DNA of 64,000 nucleotides. Origin: Melioribacter sp. Its GTDB lineage: Bacteria > Bacteroidota > Ignavibacteria > Ignavibacteriales > Melioribacteraceae. The stretch spans positions 130,994-194,993 of the forward strand of contig JAOACD010000007.1 in the NCBI GenBank assembly GCA_026417975.1. The letters run 5' to 3'. The position numbers were made by a program, and so were the translations under genes. The notes beneath the pieces are model-generated. The model was not told where the DNA came from. It worked only from the letters and a program-made list of their open reading frames with translations, and ran no database searches. Each line of letters begins with the position of its first letter. The stretch's first letter is position 1. Of this stretch, positions 35,821 to 45,634 are shown piece after piece.

Positions 35821-36473
35821 TTTTTCACCTTAGCTACAAATTCTTTTAAATAATAAGGTTCTAAATAATCGTAATTATAAGTTAATAAATCTCTACCAAA
35901 TAAATAAGACCATTTTGCAATAGATATAGCTCTTGGACCTTCTATTTTAATTACATCTGAAAAAATATTTTTGTCAGCAAAGATAATACTAATATCTTTT
36001 ATCTTATCATCCAATTCGTTTTTATGAATTAATGTTACATCATTTATTTTTTCAAAAAAATTACTTGTTCTTTTATAAGTAACAAAATAAAAATCTTCGT
36101 GGCCAGCTGTTTTAAGTATTGCAAATTTTTTTTCGATGTCTATTATTTCGTATACTTCTAATGCATAAGCATCTATAGAAGGAACAGGAACAATAGGCAA
36201 ATTACTTCCTAATGCTAAACCTTTTGCTGCAGATAAACCAATTCTTAAACCAGTAAAAGAACCAGGACCAATAGAAACAGTAATATAAGCAAAATCTTTT
36301 AGTTCTATTTTAGAATTTTTAACAACATAATCTATCATGTCAAAAATTTTTTCTGAATGAATATGCCTGCCTAAAATGTTTGTTTCAATATAAAATTTTT
36401 CACTAAGCATTACTGCTATGCTACATAATTCTCCAGAAGTTTCTATTGCAAGTATTGGAAATTGTTTACTCAT
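35817..36473 (-). CDS. tsaB: tRNA threonylcarbamoyladenosine biosynthesis protein TsaB
   Basis: A 218-residue ASKHA-fold protein that forms the TsaD-TsaB dimer in t6A37 synthesis on ANN-reading tRNAs. It opens ILAIETSGELCSIAVM and has the conserved ITVSIGPGSFTGLRIGLSAAKGLALG segment. TsaB lacks the metal-site His residues of TsaD, and this protein also lacks them. It lies next to tsaE with an eight-base overlap, the common arrangement, and overlaps the DUF1573 gene by four bases. Confidence 0.93.
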   Translation of the reverse strand: MSKQFPILAIETSGELCSIAVMLSEKFYIETNILGRHIHSEKIFDMIDYVVKNSKIELKDFAYITVSIGPGSFTGLRIGLSAAKGLALGSNLPIVPVPSIDAYALEVYEIIDIEKKFAILKTAGHEDFYFVTYKRTSNFFEKINDVTLIHKNELDDKIKDISIIFADKNIFSDVIKIEGPRAISIAKWSYLFGRDLLTYNYDYLEPYYLKEFVAKVKK

Positions 36474-36894
36474 GTTTTATAATAGATATTAATCTACTAT
36501 TTTCATCTAAAAAATTAAAACGAATTTCGTAATATTTTTCAGGTAATATATCTTTCCACAATTCTGCCCATTCAATAAAAACAATTGCTTCTTTATCATT
36601 AATGTACTCTTCAAATCCCAAGTCATAGAGTTCTGTAATTTTTTTTATTCTATAAAAGTCGAAATGATAAATTTTTTTCTTACCATGATATTCATTTACA
36701 ATTGTAAAGCTTGGGCTCGATACATTATCAACTCCAAATAAACTGCAATATGATTTTACAAAGAAAGTTTTACCTGAACCAAGTTCTCCATTTAATGCTA
36801 TGATGTCTCCACTGTCAATGACTTTTGAGAGTAATTTTACAACATTTTCAGTTTCTAATTCAGATTTAACTATAAACTCTGCAGGAAACTTCAT
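36466..36894 (-). CDS. tsaE: tRNA threonylcarbamoyladenosine biosynthesis ATPase TsaE
   Basis: A 142-residue P-loop ATPase that resets the TsaBD complex during t6A synthesis. It has Walker A GELGSGKTFFVK, then SSPSFTIVNEYHGKKKIYHFDFYRI and the FIEWAELWKDILPE stretch, all as in the family. Its start overlaps the porX stop by one base, and it overlaps tsaB by eight bases, so porX-tsaE-tsaB form a coupled series. Cytoplasmic. Length is standard. Confidence 0.94.
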   Translation of the reverse strand: MKFPAEFIVKSELETENVVKLLSKVIDSGDIIALNGELGSGKTFFVKSYCSLFGVDNVSSPSFTIVNEYHGKKKIYHFDFYRIKKITELYDLGFEEYINDKEAIVFIEWAELWKDILPEKYYEIRFNFLDENSRLISIIKHE

Positions 36895-38468
36895 TAAGCT
36901 TTACTCTCCAATGTAACAATTGGTAGTATCATTTCTTCCATAGAAATACCACCATGCTGAAAGCTATCTTTATAATAGCTTAGGTATTTATGATAATCTG
37001 TTGGATAAACGAAATAATAATCTTCTTTTGCTATTATATAACTGACTGCTACACCGCGTTTTGGCAATTTATATTCTTGAGGATTCTTTATAAAGAATGC
37101 ATGTTTATCGTCAACTTTTAGATTACGACCATATTTAAATCTTAAATTTGTAGAGGCTTCTTTATCTCCTAAGACTTTTGCCCCTCTTAAAGTTCTTATG
37201 CTTCCATGGTCGGTTGTAATTATAATTCTTGCTTTTGGAATTTTTGATATTGCTCTAAAAGAATTCAAAAGATAAGAGTGCTGGAACCAGCTATTTGTTA
37301 AAGAGCGATATGCAGATTCGTCAGGAGCAATTTCTTTTAATATTTGAGAGTCCGACCTCCCATGTGCAATCATGTCTAAAAAATTTACTACAACTGCCAC
37401 AAAATGATTTTTTTGAAACGATAAAATATTTTGTTCAAAATTTCTTCCTACGTCTGGATCAATAATTTTAATATATTTTAATTCATTTGCCAATTTAATT
37501 CTTTTTCTATCTAGTAACAGCTGAAGTAATTCTTTTTCATACTTATTCATACTGTTTTCATCTTCATCTGGACTTGAAGTCCACAAATCAGGATAATATC
37601 TTTCAATTTCAGAGGGAAATAAGCCTGCAAAAAGTGCGTTACGTGCGTAAGGTGTTGCTGTAGGAAGTATTGAATAGTAATAATCTTTTTTAATATTGAA
37701 CAAATCTTTCAAGTGTTTTTCCATTACAAACCATTGGTCTAATCTTAAGCAATCAATAACAAAAAGAAATAATGGATCGCTTGAATTAGCTAGTATTGGC
37801 AAAACATATTTTTCGAGGACAGAGACTGTAAGAGTAGGAGTCTCTTCACTTTTAAAATTATCAATCCAATTTTTGTATTCATTCTCTATAAATTTAGAAA
37901 ATTCTTGATTGCATTCTCGCTTTTGGTCAATCAAAGTTTGCCGCAAATCTATTTCAGGATGTATATCTAGTTCCATATCCCAATAGACAAGTTTAAGATA
38001 AATCTCTATCCAATCAGAATAATCTGGATTCATTAATAATCTTTTAGATATTTCATTAAAATCATTTAAATAGTCTTTTGCTGTATATTCTTGGGATATT
38101 TTTTTGCTTTCAAGTATTTTTTTACAAACCATTAAAACTTGAGAAGGAACAATTGGCTTGATTAAATAATCAGTTATTTTGCTCCCAATTGCTTCGTGCA
38201 TTAAAGATTCTTCTTCGCTCTTTGTAATCATAACTACAGGTATATCAGGATTTATTTCTTTAATTTGCGATAGAGTTTCTAAGCCACCAATACCTGGCAT
38301 CATTTCATCTAAAAAAATTATATCATATTGTTTGTTTTTTACCTCATCAATTGCATCTTCTCCATTAGTCACAGTATCCACATCATAACCTTTCTCATTA
38401 AGGAAAATTATATGAGAGCGAAGAAGTTCTATTTCGTCATCAACCCAAAGTATTTTATTCTTTTTCAT
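36894..38468 (-). CDS. porX: PorX-type response regulator with PglZ domain (type IX secretion regulator)
   Basis: A 524-residue two-domain protein. The receiver domain (about 1-120) has the acidic pair Asp10/Asp11, phosphoacceptor Asp54 in IIFLDEMMPG, Thr82 and Lys104, all the conserved switch residues. The C-terminal PglZ domain (about 205-520) of the alkaline-phosphatase superfamily has FLFVIDCLRLDQWFV, the nucleophile Thr in PTATPYARNALFAG (about 272), ITTDHGSIRT and HGGISMEEMILP. This matches PorX, which cleaves oligonucleotides and controls T9SS gene expression in Bacteroidota. The next gene upstream is sprA, a T9SS translocon component. No porY sensor kinase is adjacent. Confidence 0.88.
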   Translation of the reverse strand: MKKNKILWVDDEIELLRSHIIFLNEKGYDVDTVTNGEDAIDEVKNKQYDIIFLDEMMPGIGGLETLSQIKEINPDIPVVMITKSEEESLMHEAIGSKITDYLIKPIVPSQVLMVCKKILESKKISQEYTAKDYLNDFNEISKRLLMNPDYSDWIEIYLKLVYWDMELDIHPEIDLRQTLIDQKRECNQEFSKFIENEYKNWIDNFKSEETPTLTVSVLEKYVLPILANSSDPLFLFVIDCLRLDQWFVMEKHLKDLFNIKKDYYYSILPTATPYARNALFAGLFPSEIERYYPDLWTSSPDEDENSMNKYEKELLQLLLDRKRIKLANELKYIKIIDPDVGRNFEQNILSFQKNHFVAVVVNFLDMIAHGRSDSQILKEIAPDESAYRSLTNSWFQHSYLLNSFRAISKIPKARIIITTDHGSIRTLRGAKVLGDKEASTNLRFKYGRNLKVDDKHAFFIKNPQEYKLPKRGVAVSYIIAKEDYYFVYPTDYHKYLSYYKDSFQHGGISMEEMILPIVTLESKA

Positions 38469-38495
38469 AGATCTACATTTTATTTGTAATTAATT

Positions 38496-41400
38496 TTACT
38501 GAATTGAAATATGAACATCAACACCAGCTTCGTTTGTTGTAGTTGGTGGAATTCTTGATGCTCCTTGCGGTTGAATAGTTGTTCTTCTATAAAATATTGA
38601 CATTGTAACACGTGAACTCATAACATATCTAATTTTAGGCTCAATAACAATATTTGTTTTCCCATCTTGTGGGGTACCACCTTCTTTGAAATTTTCCATG
38701 TCATAAATTACACTTGAAGTTTTCCCATTTGTATATGAAAAAGAAATTTCAAGATCGTTCTTCAAAGAAATTCCAAACATTGGTAGTTCAAATCCACTTT
38801 TTGAGTAACTAGCTGAAATATTTATATCACGAGATAAACTTTCTGTAATATTTCGTGTAGATGCACTTAAACTATAAGATGTTCTTGATGTATATCTAAT
38901 AGAGCTTTGAAATGCTCCACCAAATAATTTATCAAATTGAAATGTTATACCTATTAAAGGTGTAAAAGCATAATCAATTTTTTGACTTTGAATTTCTTGC
39001 AAACCATCAGGATTAATTTTCCATCCTTCACTATAAGAAGATGTATATGTGTGAGTTATCGAAACTCGTTTTGCAAAAGAAAAGATTTCATATTTCTCAA
39101 GTCCTGACCAACTAAAATTCCAGTTTGGTCTAGGAATATATTTAGCAAATTTAGATAAAATTGGAATCTTTGATAGAAATGAAGTCGTTTCAAATCCTTT
39201 AACAAATGCATCCGACAAGCTTTGGTTTGGATTAGGCGACTTTTTATCATAGAGTTCACTTACTTTTTTAATCCCATTACCAAAAAACGAAAAAATTAAA
39301 GTTGAAGGGAATGTTAAAAACGATCTATCAATTGCTCCTGTTGAATTTATAACCGTAGAATAAATATTACCTATGGAATCAGTTCTAAAAGTAATTGATT
39401 TATTTATTCCCCAGCCAATTTTCCAGTTGATATCTATTTGGGCTCCTTCCCAAAGAGGTCTCGAAGTTCTTAAATCAATATCGTTTTTATGAGAATAATT
39501 ATCTGACAGATTGCCATTCGGTGCGCGAGGGCCAATATCATTTGAAAATCCAAGCATAAACAATCTTGATGGGCCATTTAAAGGTTTTTGCTTCAAGCCC
39601 CAAAAATTATTAAAACCTGTACCTTCCCCTAATAGTCCACCTCCTGTATAACTACTCGACTGAGAAAAATTAACGGTAATTTGATCATACTCAAAAAAGA
39701 GCCATTTAATTCCAAGCTTTAAATATGCAAGAGCAATTTGAAAATTACTTGGACCTATTATTGTATCTTTTTGAATTCCTTCATCCTTAGCTTGAAATTT
39801 TTGATTAGTAGAATCCTTAGATATATTTTCCTGGATTTTTAATTTTTCTTGAGCACTTTCTTGTGCTCCCCTAATTCTTTCATCTACATTTGTAGACCTT
39901 TGAGGTCTTCTTGCACCTCTTCTTCCTTCTGGACTAGTTTGAGGTTGCACTTGCTCCTGCTGAGTAGTAGATTCTTGGAATAATGGGGCAAATAAAGATT
40001 TAATTCGAAATATGAGACTACTTGATATCCTATTCGAATAACCTGCGCTTCTTCCCAAATCAGCCTGCTGAAAATTATTTTGCCAACTATATGCAACACC
40101 ATAAGAAAAATTCAAGTTTATATATCTATTTATATCCCACAGTGAAGGTAGTCTTGGATTTAATCTTACATCAAAATTTTGTCTATAATTAAAATCCTTC
40201 CCAAAAAGACTCTTATTAAATATATCGCGCCATATTTCACTTTCACTTCTTTCAATATCGTTTACAACCCATAAATGAATTAACGAAGATTGCACATCAA
40301 AATTGTATGCGAAAGATAAATTAAGTAATCCCCCCTCGGTAACCATCCAATTAAATCCTGCACCTCTTGTTGCTGTAAAGTCTCTCTGAATATTTGGCTT
40401 ACTTGCTAAAGTTCTGTTTAATGTAAAATTTCTTCTTCTCTGGGCAGTTATGGAAGCACTAAAAGTTTGAGGCAGAAAATAAATTCTAAGATTATTATAA
40501 TCCTTAAATACATTAATCAAGTCGCCTATTAGAGGAATATCTGCTGGTTTAAAATATAAATCCCGGCTTAAATTAACAGAATAGCTTGCGTTTGCATTCC
40601 ATAACCAACCAGTATTACTCAAAACTGTTGGAGAACTACCAGAAGTCTTATTATAATTAAATCCAAAAGTTAAATTGTTAATGATATCTCTAATATACCA
40701 TTTTTCCGAAGGCACTTTAAATCTGATGTTTTGAATTGACCATGTTTCGGATAAATTAACAGTTTGAGATTCTCTTTTAATACTTTGAACAGAATCTTCA
40801 ATTACCTTAGGACTAAGATTTCTTTCTTCTAAGTACTTCCTAAGCTGATTCTGTGCTTCTTGTACTCTAACATCTGTTCCTGGTTTGAATAAAGGATTAA
40901 TTGTTTGCTCTGTACGGGTATAATTAATTCTTAAATTACTTCCAGATAAATTAAACGGAAGTATTTTTAATAAATCAAAATCAACAGAGAACCCCCAATT
41001 TAATCTATCATCACGTGTACCAAATCTATCGTTTAATCTATGAAAGAAAGGATTAGATTTACTAATATTGAAATTAACTTTCATTAAATCTGCAAAAGCC
41101 AATGAACCAGTTGCGTTATAAGCCCAACCTGGTGTGTCATCTGCTTCAAGTACCCGTAGTTCATTTATCCATACAGTACCCGATATTCTTTGACCTGGAG
41201 TACCTTTATTGCTTGGGTTTAAAATTCCTATTATGAAAAATGAAATTCTTGTTAACGTTGGATTTCCTTTAATTCCATAAGTATGCCCTTCTTTCCCCTC
41301 AACAGGGACTGTAAACAAGCTTTTAATTTGTGCTGAATCTCTTCTTTGTTTAATAGCAGTCAGTTCAGAAAATACTATCTTTATTTCACTCCAGTTGTTA

Positions 41401-44400
41401 TCCGTAATTTTTTCACTGGGTCTTAATGGTTGTCTATATTCATAGAAATTAGATGTATCGGAGCCAAATCTAATGTAAACTTCTGCAGCATAATCGTTAA
41501 GATCTCTGTAATAAGATACATTTCCAGGAACAACATTTTCATCTGTATGAACAAACAATTTCATTTGCTTATAATTAAAAACATCTAATGGTTTATAAAG
41601 ATAGCGTACTACTTCCCTTTTATCCCCGTCTTCCAATTCTTTTATTATTAATTCCAGAGATTGTTCGTTCTTATATATCTGATAATCTGGTTGACTTCTA
41701 TCCCGTTCGCGATGTACTCCTGGAGGAGACTTATACTCTGGATTATCTTCAACATTTACTACAGAAATTGTAAGTACTGTATCATCTGCTGTTACTTTAT
41801 TAGGCTTTGTACTGTTTGGAGGGTCAAGAACTTTTTGCCATTGATTTCCTACAAGATTCATTTCAGCAAATCTTAAATGAACAGGTTGACTAGAACCCGA
41901 AATCCAAAATCTAATAAATTCTACTACAGAAAAACTTGGATCACCAACTTTCTTAACAAAATCCTTCAGTGGGATTCTAAATAAATACCATCCTGAATTG
42001 CTACCTCCTCCTTGAACAAATGGGTTCACTTGTTTATTTGTATCAATTGGGACTTCATAATGAAAATAACTATTAACCTTATCCAGTGTAAAATTATGAT
42101 TTAAATCTTCTGTATCAGGTAAGCGACCCAAATCTATCGAAACAGCATTTCCTTCTGTTCCATTAATGTTAGAATAATCAGCATTTGCTGTTAAGCGAAA
42201 TGAATAATTATCATGACTTGGGTCTGGATTATTTACTGGATCATATCCCGGTTCTTCAGAATCTTTAAGGCCATCCATACCCGTATCTTCACCTTGATCA
42301 ACAAGGTCATTAAAATTTTTGTCCTCTGTATCAAGTTTACCGTTAGGTATAACATCTTCACTTATTTGACCTAAATCTATATTTAATTTCAAATCTTTTG
42401 GCGCTTTTTCAATCTTAAGCCAAAATTCAATGAATTGAATGTTCTCTTCAACAAGGTTATTTGCTGTTGAAGAAAGAACTTTCATTATACCAGCCCAATT
42501 TCTTTTTGTATCACTCAAATCTGGATACCAATTATAATAACCAGGCTTATCTGGTAAATAAACGAGGTCAAGTGCCGTAATTAGATTTTGATCAGGTGGT
42601 GCTTCTTTTCTATTACCATAAATGTCTCTTATAGTCACATCAGAAGGAGTTCTATTGAACCAATAGGCTTTAGCTTTATAATTCATTTTTTGAATTTCAC
42701 TCATTCCTTCTAGATAGGGAATTTCAACTGGAACACTTATATCCTTCCATGATCCATACTGCATACCAAGTGGTATAGTTCTTTTTGCACCTTCAAAATC
42801 GTCAATATATGCTATACTTTTACCTTCGTCACTTTCAATTGTGCTTTTTTTAGTGTTAGGGTCTGGATTTATATAAGCATATTCAGCATTTATATTAAAC
42901 GAAGAAGGAGCACTTGTAGAAATTACTTTATCAAGAGCTTTAGTTATAAAGGGCAAATTCACATTTGTTTTAAAATCTATTCCAAACATCGAATTATTTA
43001 ACGGTTCTTCGCCAATTCTTACTTTATCACTAAGAGTTTGTTGATTTAAATTAAAGAATGAAAACCCAAGTGTTGTTTCTCTATTAAATTCATATATTCC
43101 TCTTAAACCTACCAAAGTTTTAGATGCAAGCTGGAAAAGATCATTTTGTTCATATGTAATTCTTAAATCTGCACCAGGTACAAGAGCTTCTGGTTTTCGA
43201 ATAATCACCTGACCAATATTATAATCTACAGTATAATCAATGCCTTCCTTTAATGGGTTTCCGTTTAGCAAAACTCTTACAGAATTTTCAACAACATTAA
43301 AACCAATGTTATAAGATGATGTTACTGCAGCAGAATATTCACCTGTAATTATAAATTTATCCTTAGCTCTATCTTGTTTTGCAAATGTGACCGTTGTATC
43401 GTAAACCGACTGATATTTTAAATTATCAGGTAGATTTTTAGGAAAATCTCTTCCAAAAGGTTCAAGCACAGGAAAAACTATTTCTCCAGTTTGAGGGAAA
43501 ATAGTTCTTCCAGGGAAAAAATCGAATGCTCCATCAGGACCACTAGTTCCACTTTTATCTGTTTTATCCAAACCAAAAGCTTGTATTAATTTAATTCCAT
43601 TATATTCACTTTGTGGCTCACCGCCTTCAAATTGAAACTTAATATCTAGAGTAAAACCATCCTCTTTAATATCCCTTCCACCAATAGGATAAATATTTCT
43701 TAATTGTAATTTCCAAGCTTTTTTGAATTGCGGTTGAAGATTAGGGGGTTTAACTAATTTCAAAACTATCCTTGCACTAGAATCTGCTGCTACATCTTGA
43801 AGGAATTCGCCATAATAAATATCGTCATCTGGAGAGGAAGTAGGACCTTCTATTCTATAAGCAACCGCAATAGCATCTTGGTCTTGAATTTGTGTTTTAA
43901 AACTTATAAAGCCAGTTTCCTTATGAATTTCATAATCAACTCCTTGTTGCAATAAAATCCAACGTCGATCAATTTCTTTTATTCCAGGTACAGTCTGATC
44001 TTCTGCCCCTCTTAAATTATCATATCTCTGATTTTTAGTTCTTCTTGGTAAATCGATATATGCATTCCCTTTTCTCTCATTAGGGTTTACAAGACCTGTA
44101 ATTGTTTTCCATACTTCTATATCTTTGACACGAATTGAGTCAATTACAATAGGCACAGGGTTACCATAATAATTATTAAACACGTTCAACTTTGGATCTG
44201 TATAAACATCGTTAATAAAAAAGTGGTTAGGCGAATAATCATAAGCACGAATTTGGAATTGTTGAGACTTTGCACCACCACTAACCGACACTTCTTGAAT
44301 TTCTCCTTTTTTCTGAGAAGCAAGTGCAGTCAATTTAAATGGTCCCATTTGCATCTGAGCTTTAACACCAAATAAAGCTTCGCTTCCGCCAACAAGTGGA

Positions 44401-45224
44401 GAAGTTTGAAGAGAAACATTTCCAGCTTCTATGCTTTGAATAATTTCGTCTTCATATCCAGTATATTTTATTTTTAATTGATTTTCGTATTGAAATGTTC
44501 GTTCAGTATTCCAATCTGCAGATAAATTTAATTTATCTCCTATTGTTCCATTAAGATTAATTTGCACTTGTTGTCTAAAATCAGGTTCATTTCTTGTATT
44601 CCCCAAAGCAGAAGTGGTAATACCTTCTGTTGTTTCATTACGCCAAGCACCATGAATATCAACAGCTCCAGCAATTCTAATATTAATTTTGGGAGGACCA
44701 AAAATGCTAAATAGAGATGTACTAGGTAGCGGTATTTCAATGTTGGTTATATCAGTTATTAATTGAGTTAAATCTTTTTTAGTTTCTTTTAATTCATACT
44801 TATAAGCCAATTGTTCCCAGTTATCTCTTGTTATTGCTTCCAGTCTTAATTTTATATACTCTTCAAGCGGCATTTCTAGAAAAATCTTTGCTTCTTGTCC
44901 AGCTATTTTTTCCTTTATTATAACCTTTGTGCCCGTTGAATCAAGTTCTATTGTTCTTATTAACGTTGAGGAAGATGGGTAAACAAAGAATGCAGATTGT
45001 TTTTTAGGTCTAAATGGAACAACATAATAATCATTTCTATATGCACGAAAATATTTAATTCTTGCTGTAGAATCGGCAGCAAGCGAATCTATTCTTTTAA
45101 TTGAATCTTGTTTTTCTTTAAGCTTTATTGAATCTGAATGTGATAACTTTACAAGAGATGTATCCTTATTAAAAGCTCTTTTAGTACTTTCTGTAGAATC
45201 AGGAATTGTTAGCTGTAAATTCAA
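38496..45224 (-). CDS. sprA: SprA-family T9SS outer-membrane translocon protein
   Basis: A giant protein, 2242 residues from the nearest standard start codon (TTG at 45222-45224), of the SprA family that forms the outer-membrane channel of the type IX secretion system. Visible are a glycine/aspartate-rich set of beta-domain repeats, for example DLPRRTKNQRYDNLRGAEDQ and VAYRIEGPTSSPDDD, and a long C-terminal half of alternating amphipathic strands ending in Gln, as in 36-strand SprA barrels. Flavobacterium SprA is about 2400 residues. From this TTG the protein lacks an export signal, and the reading frame stays open upstream and encodes one (next entry), so the true start is probably near 45449. 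porX lies 27 bases downstream. Confidence 0.9.
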   Translation of the reverse strand: MNLQLTIPDSTESTKRAFNKDTSLVKLSHSDSIKLKEKQDSIKRIDSLAADSTARIKYFRAYRNDYYVVPFRPKKQSAFFVYPSSSTLIRTIELDSTGTKVIIKEKIAGQEAKIFLEMPLEEYIKLRLEAITRDNWEQLAYKYELKETKKDLTQLITDITNIEIPLPSTSLFSIFGPPKINIRIAGAVDIHGAWRNETTEGITTSALGNTRNEPDFRQQVQINLNGTIGDKLNLSADWNTERTFQYENQLKIKYTGYEDEIIQSIEAGNVSLQTSPLVGGSEALFGVKAQMQMGPFKLTALASQKKGEIQEVSVSGGAKSQQFQIRAYDYSPNHFFINDVYTDPKLNVFNNYYGNPVPIVIDSIRVKDIEVWKTITGLVNPNERKGNAYIDLPRRTKNQRYDNLRGAEDQTVPGIKEIDRRWILLQQGVDYEIHKETGFISFKTQIQDQDAIAVAYRIEGPTSSPDDDIYYGEFLQDVAADSSARIVLKLVKPPNLQPQFKKAWKLQLRNIYPIGGRDIKEDGFTLDIKFQFEGGEPQSEYNGIKLIQAFGLDKTDKSGTSGPDGAFDFFPGRTIFPQTGEIVFPVLEPFGRDFPKNLPDNLKYQSVYDTTVTFAKQDRAKDKFIITGEYSAAVTSSYNIGFNVVENSVRVLLNGNPLKEGIDYTVDYNIGQVIIRKPEALVPGADLRITYEQNDLFQLASKTLVGLRGIYEFNRETTLGFSFFNLNQQTLSDKVRIGEEPLNNSMFGIDFKTNVNLPFITKALDKVISTSAPSSFNINAEYAYINPDPNTKKSTIESDEGKSIAYIDDFEGAKRTIPLGMQYGSWKDISVPVEIPYLEGMSEIQKMNYKAKAYWFNRTPSDVTIRDIYGNRKEAPPDQNLITALDLVYLPDKPGYYNWYPDLSDTKRNWAGIMKVLSSTANNLVEENIQFIEFWLKIEKAPKDLKLNIDLGQISEDVIPNGKLDTEDKNFNDLVDQGEDTGMDGLKDSEEPGYDPVNNPDPSHDNYSFRLTANADYSNINGTEGNAVSIDLGRLPDTEDLNHNFTLDKVNSYFHYEVPIDTNKQVNPFVQGGGSNSGWYLFRIPLKDFVKKVGDPSFSVVEFIRFWISGSSQPVHLRFAEMNLVGNQWQKVLDPPNSTKPNKVTADDTVLTISVVNVEDNPEYKSPPGVHRERDRSQPDYQIYKNEQSLELIIKELEDGDKREVVRYLYKPLDVFNYKQMKLFVHTDENVVPGNVSYYRDLNDYAAEVYIRFGSDTSNFYEYRQPLRPSEKITDNNWSEIKIVFSELTAIKQRRDSAQIKSLFTVPVEGKEGHTYGIKGNPTLTRISFFIIGILNPSNKGTPGQRISGTVWINELRVLEADDTPGWAYNATGSLAFADLMKVNFNISKSNPFFHRLNDRFGTRDDRLNWGFSVDFDLLKILPFNLSGSNLRINYTRTEQTINPLFKPGTDVRVQEAQNQLRKYLEERNLSPKVIEDSVQSIKRESQTVNLSETWSIQNIRFKVPSEKWYIRDIINNLTFGFNYNKTSGSSPTVLSNTGWLWNANASYSVNLSRDLYFKPADIPLIGDLINVFKDYNNLRIYFLPQTFSASITAQRRRNFTLNRTLASKPNIQRDFTATRGAGFNWMVTEGGLLNLSFAYNFDVQSSLIHLWVVNDIERSESEIWRDIFNKSLFGKDFNYRQNFDVRLNPRLPSLWDINRYINLNFSYGVAYSWQNNFQQADLGRSAGYSNRISSSLIFRIKSLFAPLFQESTTQQEQVQPQTSPEGRRGARRPQRSTNVDERIRGAQESAQEKLKIQENISKDSTNQKFQAKDEGIQKDTIIGPSNFQIALAYLKLGIKWLFFEYDQITVNFSQSSSYTGGGLLGEGTGFNNFWGLKQKPLNGPSRLFMLGFSNDIGPRAPNGNLSDNYSHKNDIDLRTSRPLWEGAQIDINWKIGWGINKSITFRTDSIGNIYSTVINSTGAIDRSFLTFPSTLIFSFFGNGIKKVSELYDKKSPNPNQSLSDAFVKGFETTSFLSKIPILSKFAKYIPRPNWNFSWSGLEKYEIFSFAKRVSITHTYTSSYSEGWKINPDGLQEIQSQKIDYAFTPLIGITFQFDKLFGGAFQSSIRYTSRTSYSLSASTRNITESLSRDINISASYSKSGFELPMFGISLKNDLEISFSYTNGKTSSVIYDMENFKEGGTPQDGKTNIVIEPKIRYVMSSRVTMSIFYRRTTIQPQGASRIPPTTTNEAGVDVHISIQ

Positions 45225-45449
45225 ATAAGAAAGATATTCTTTGAAAAGTTTTTCTTCTGGTTTAGGTGGGAAATTATATTCTAAGGTTTTTGAGCTTTCA
45301 TAATTAAAACAAGCATCAAATAAAATTAAATTTTGATTAATTCGATGTGAATTTGTAAAACCAAAAAAGGCTACAATAGTGACGAAAGCAAATGGGACAA
45401 AAAATACTTTAATTCCGGCTCTAAAGATATTTTTTACTTCAGGAGAAAT
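45225..45449 (-). other. upstream in-frame extension of sprA encoding a signal-peptide-like segment, no standard start codon
   Basis: Reading upstream from the TTG, the sprA frame stays open for 76 codons to a TAA at 45453-45455. It encodes a basic stretch (VKNIFRAGIK), a hydrophobic core (VFFVPFAFVTIVAFFGF) and a TNS end, typical of a Sec signal peptide, then a polar linker into sprA. No ATG, GTG, TTG or CTG is in frame before the core. ATT at 45447-45449 has a GAAGG site six bases upstream. A stronger AGGAGG lies at 45498-45503. The rest of the leader up to 45634 shows nothing else. The extended protein would be about 2317 residues. Confidence 0.6.
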
Positions 45450-45634
45450 AGCTTACCTTCTGATTTTTTACAATAGTAGAAAGAATGTAATGAGTTTCCT
45501 CCTATTAATTTGGGCTTCAAATTTAATAAAAAAAATTTTTATTGCAATTAAGTCTATGGTTACAAATTAAGATTTGATTAGGTTATCAAAAGAATTATTA
45601 AGGCATTTTTAACAATCCAAAACTAATAATTTTT

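Noticed and set aside
39884..41876. Several short open frames on both strands inside sprA
   Set aside because: They have no recognisable domains or start signals and are explained by the long sprA coding sequence.
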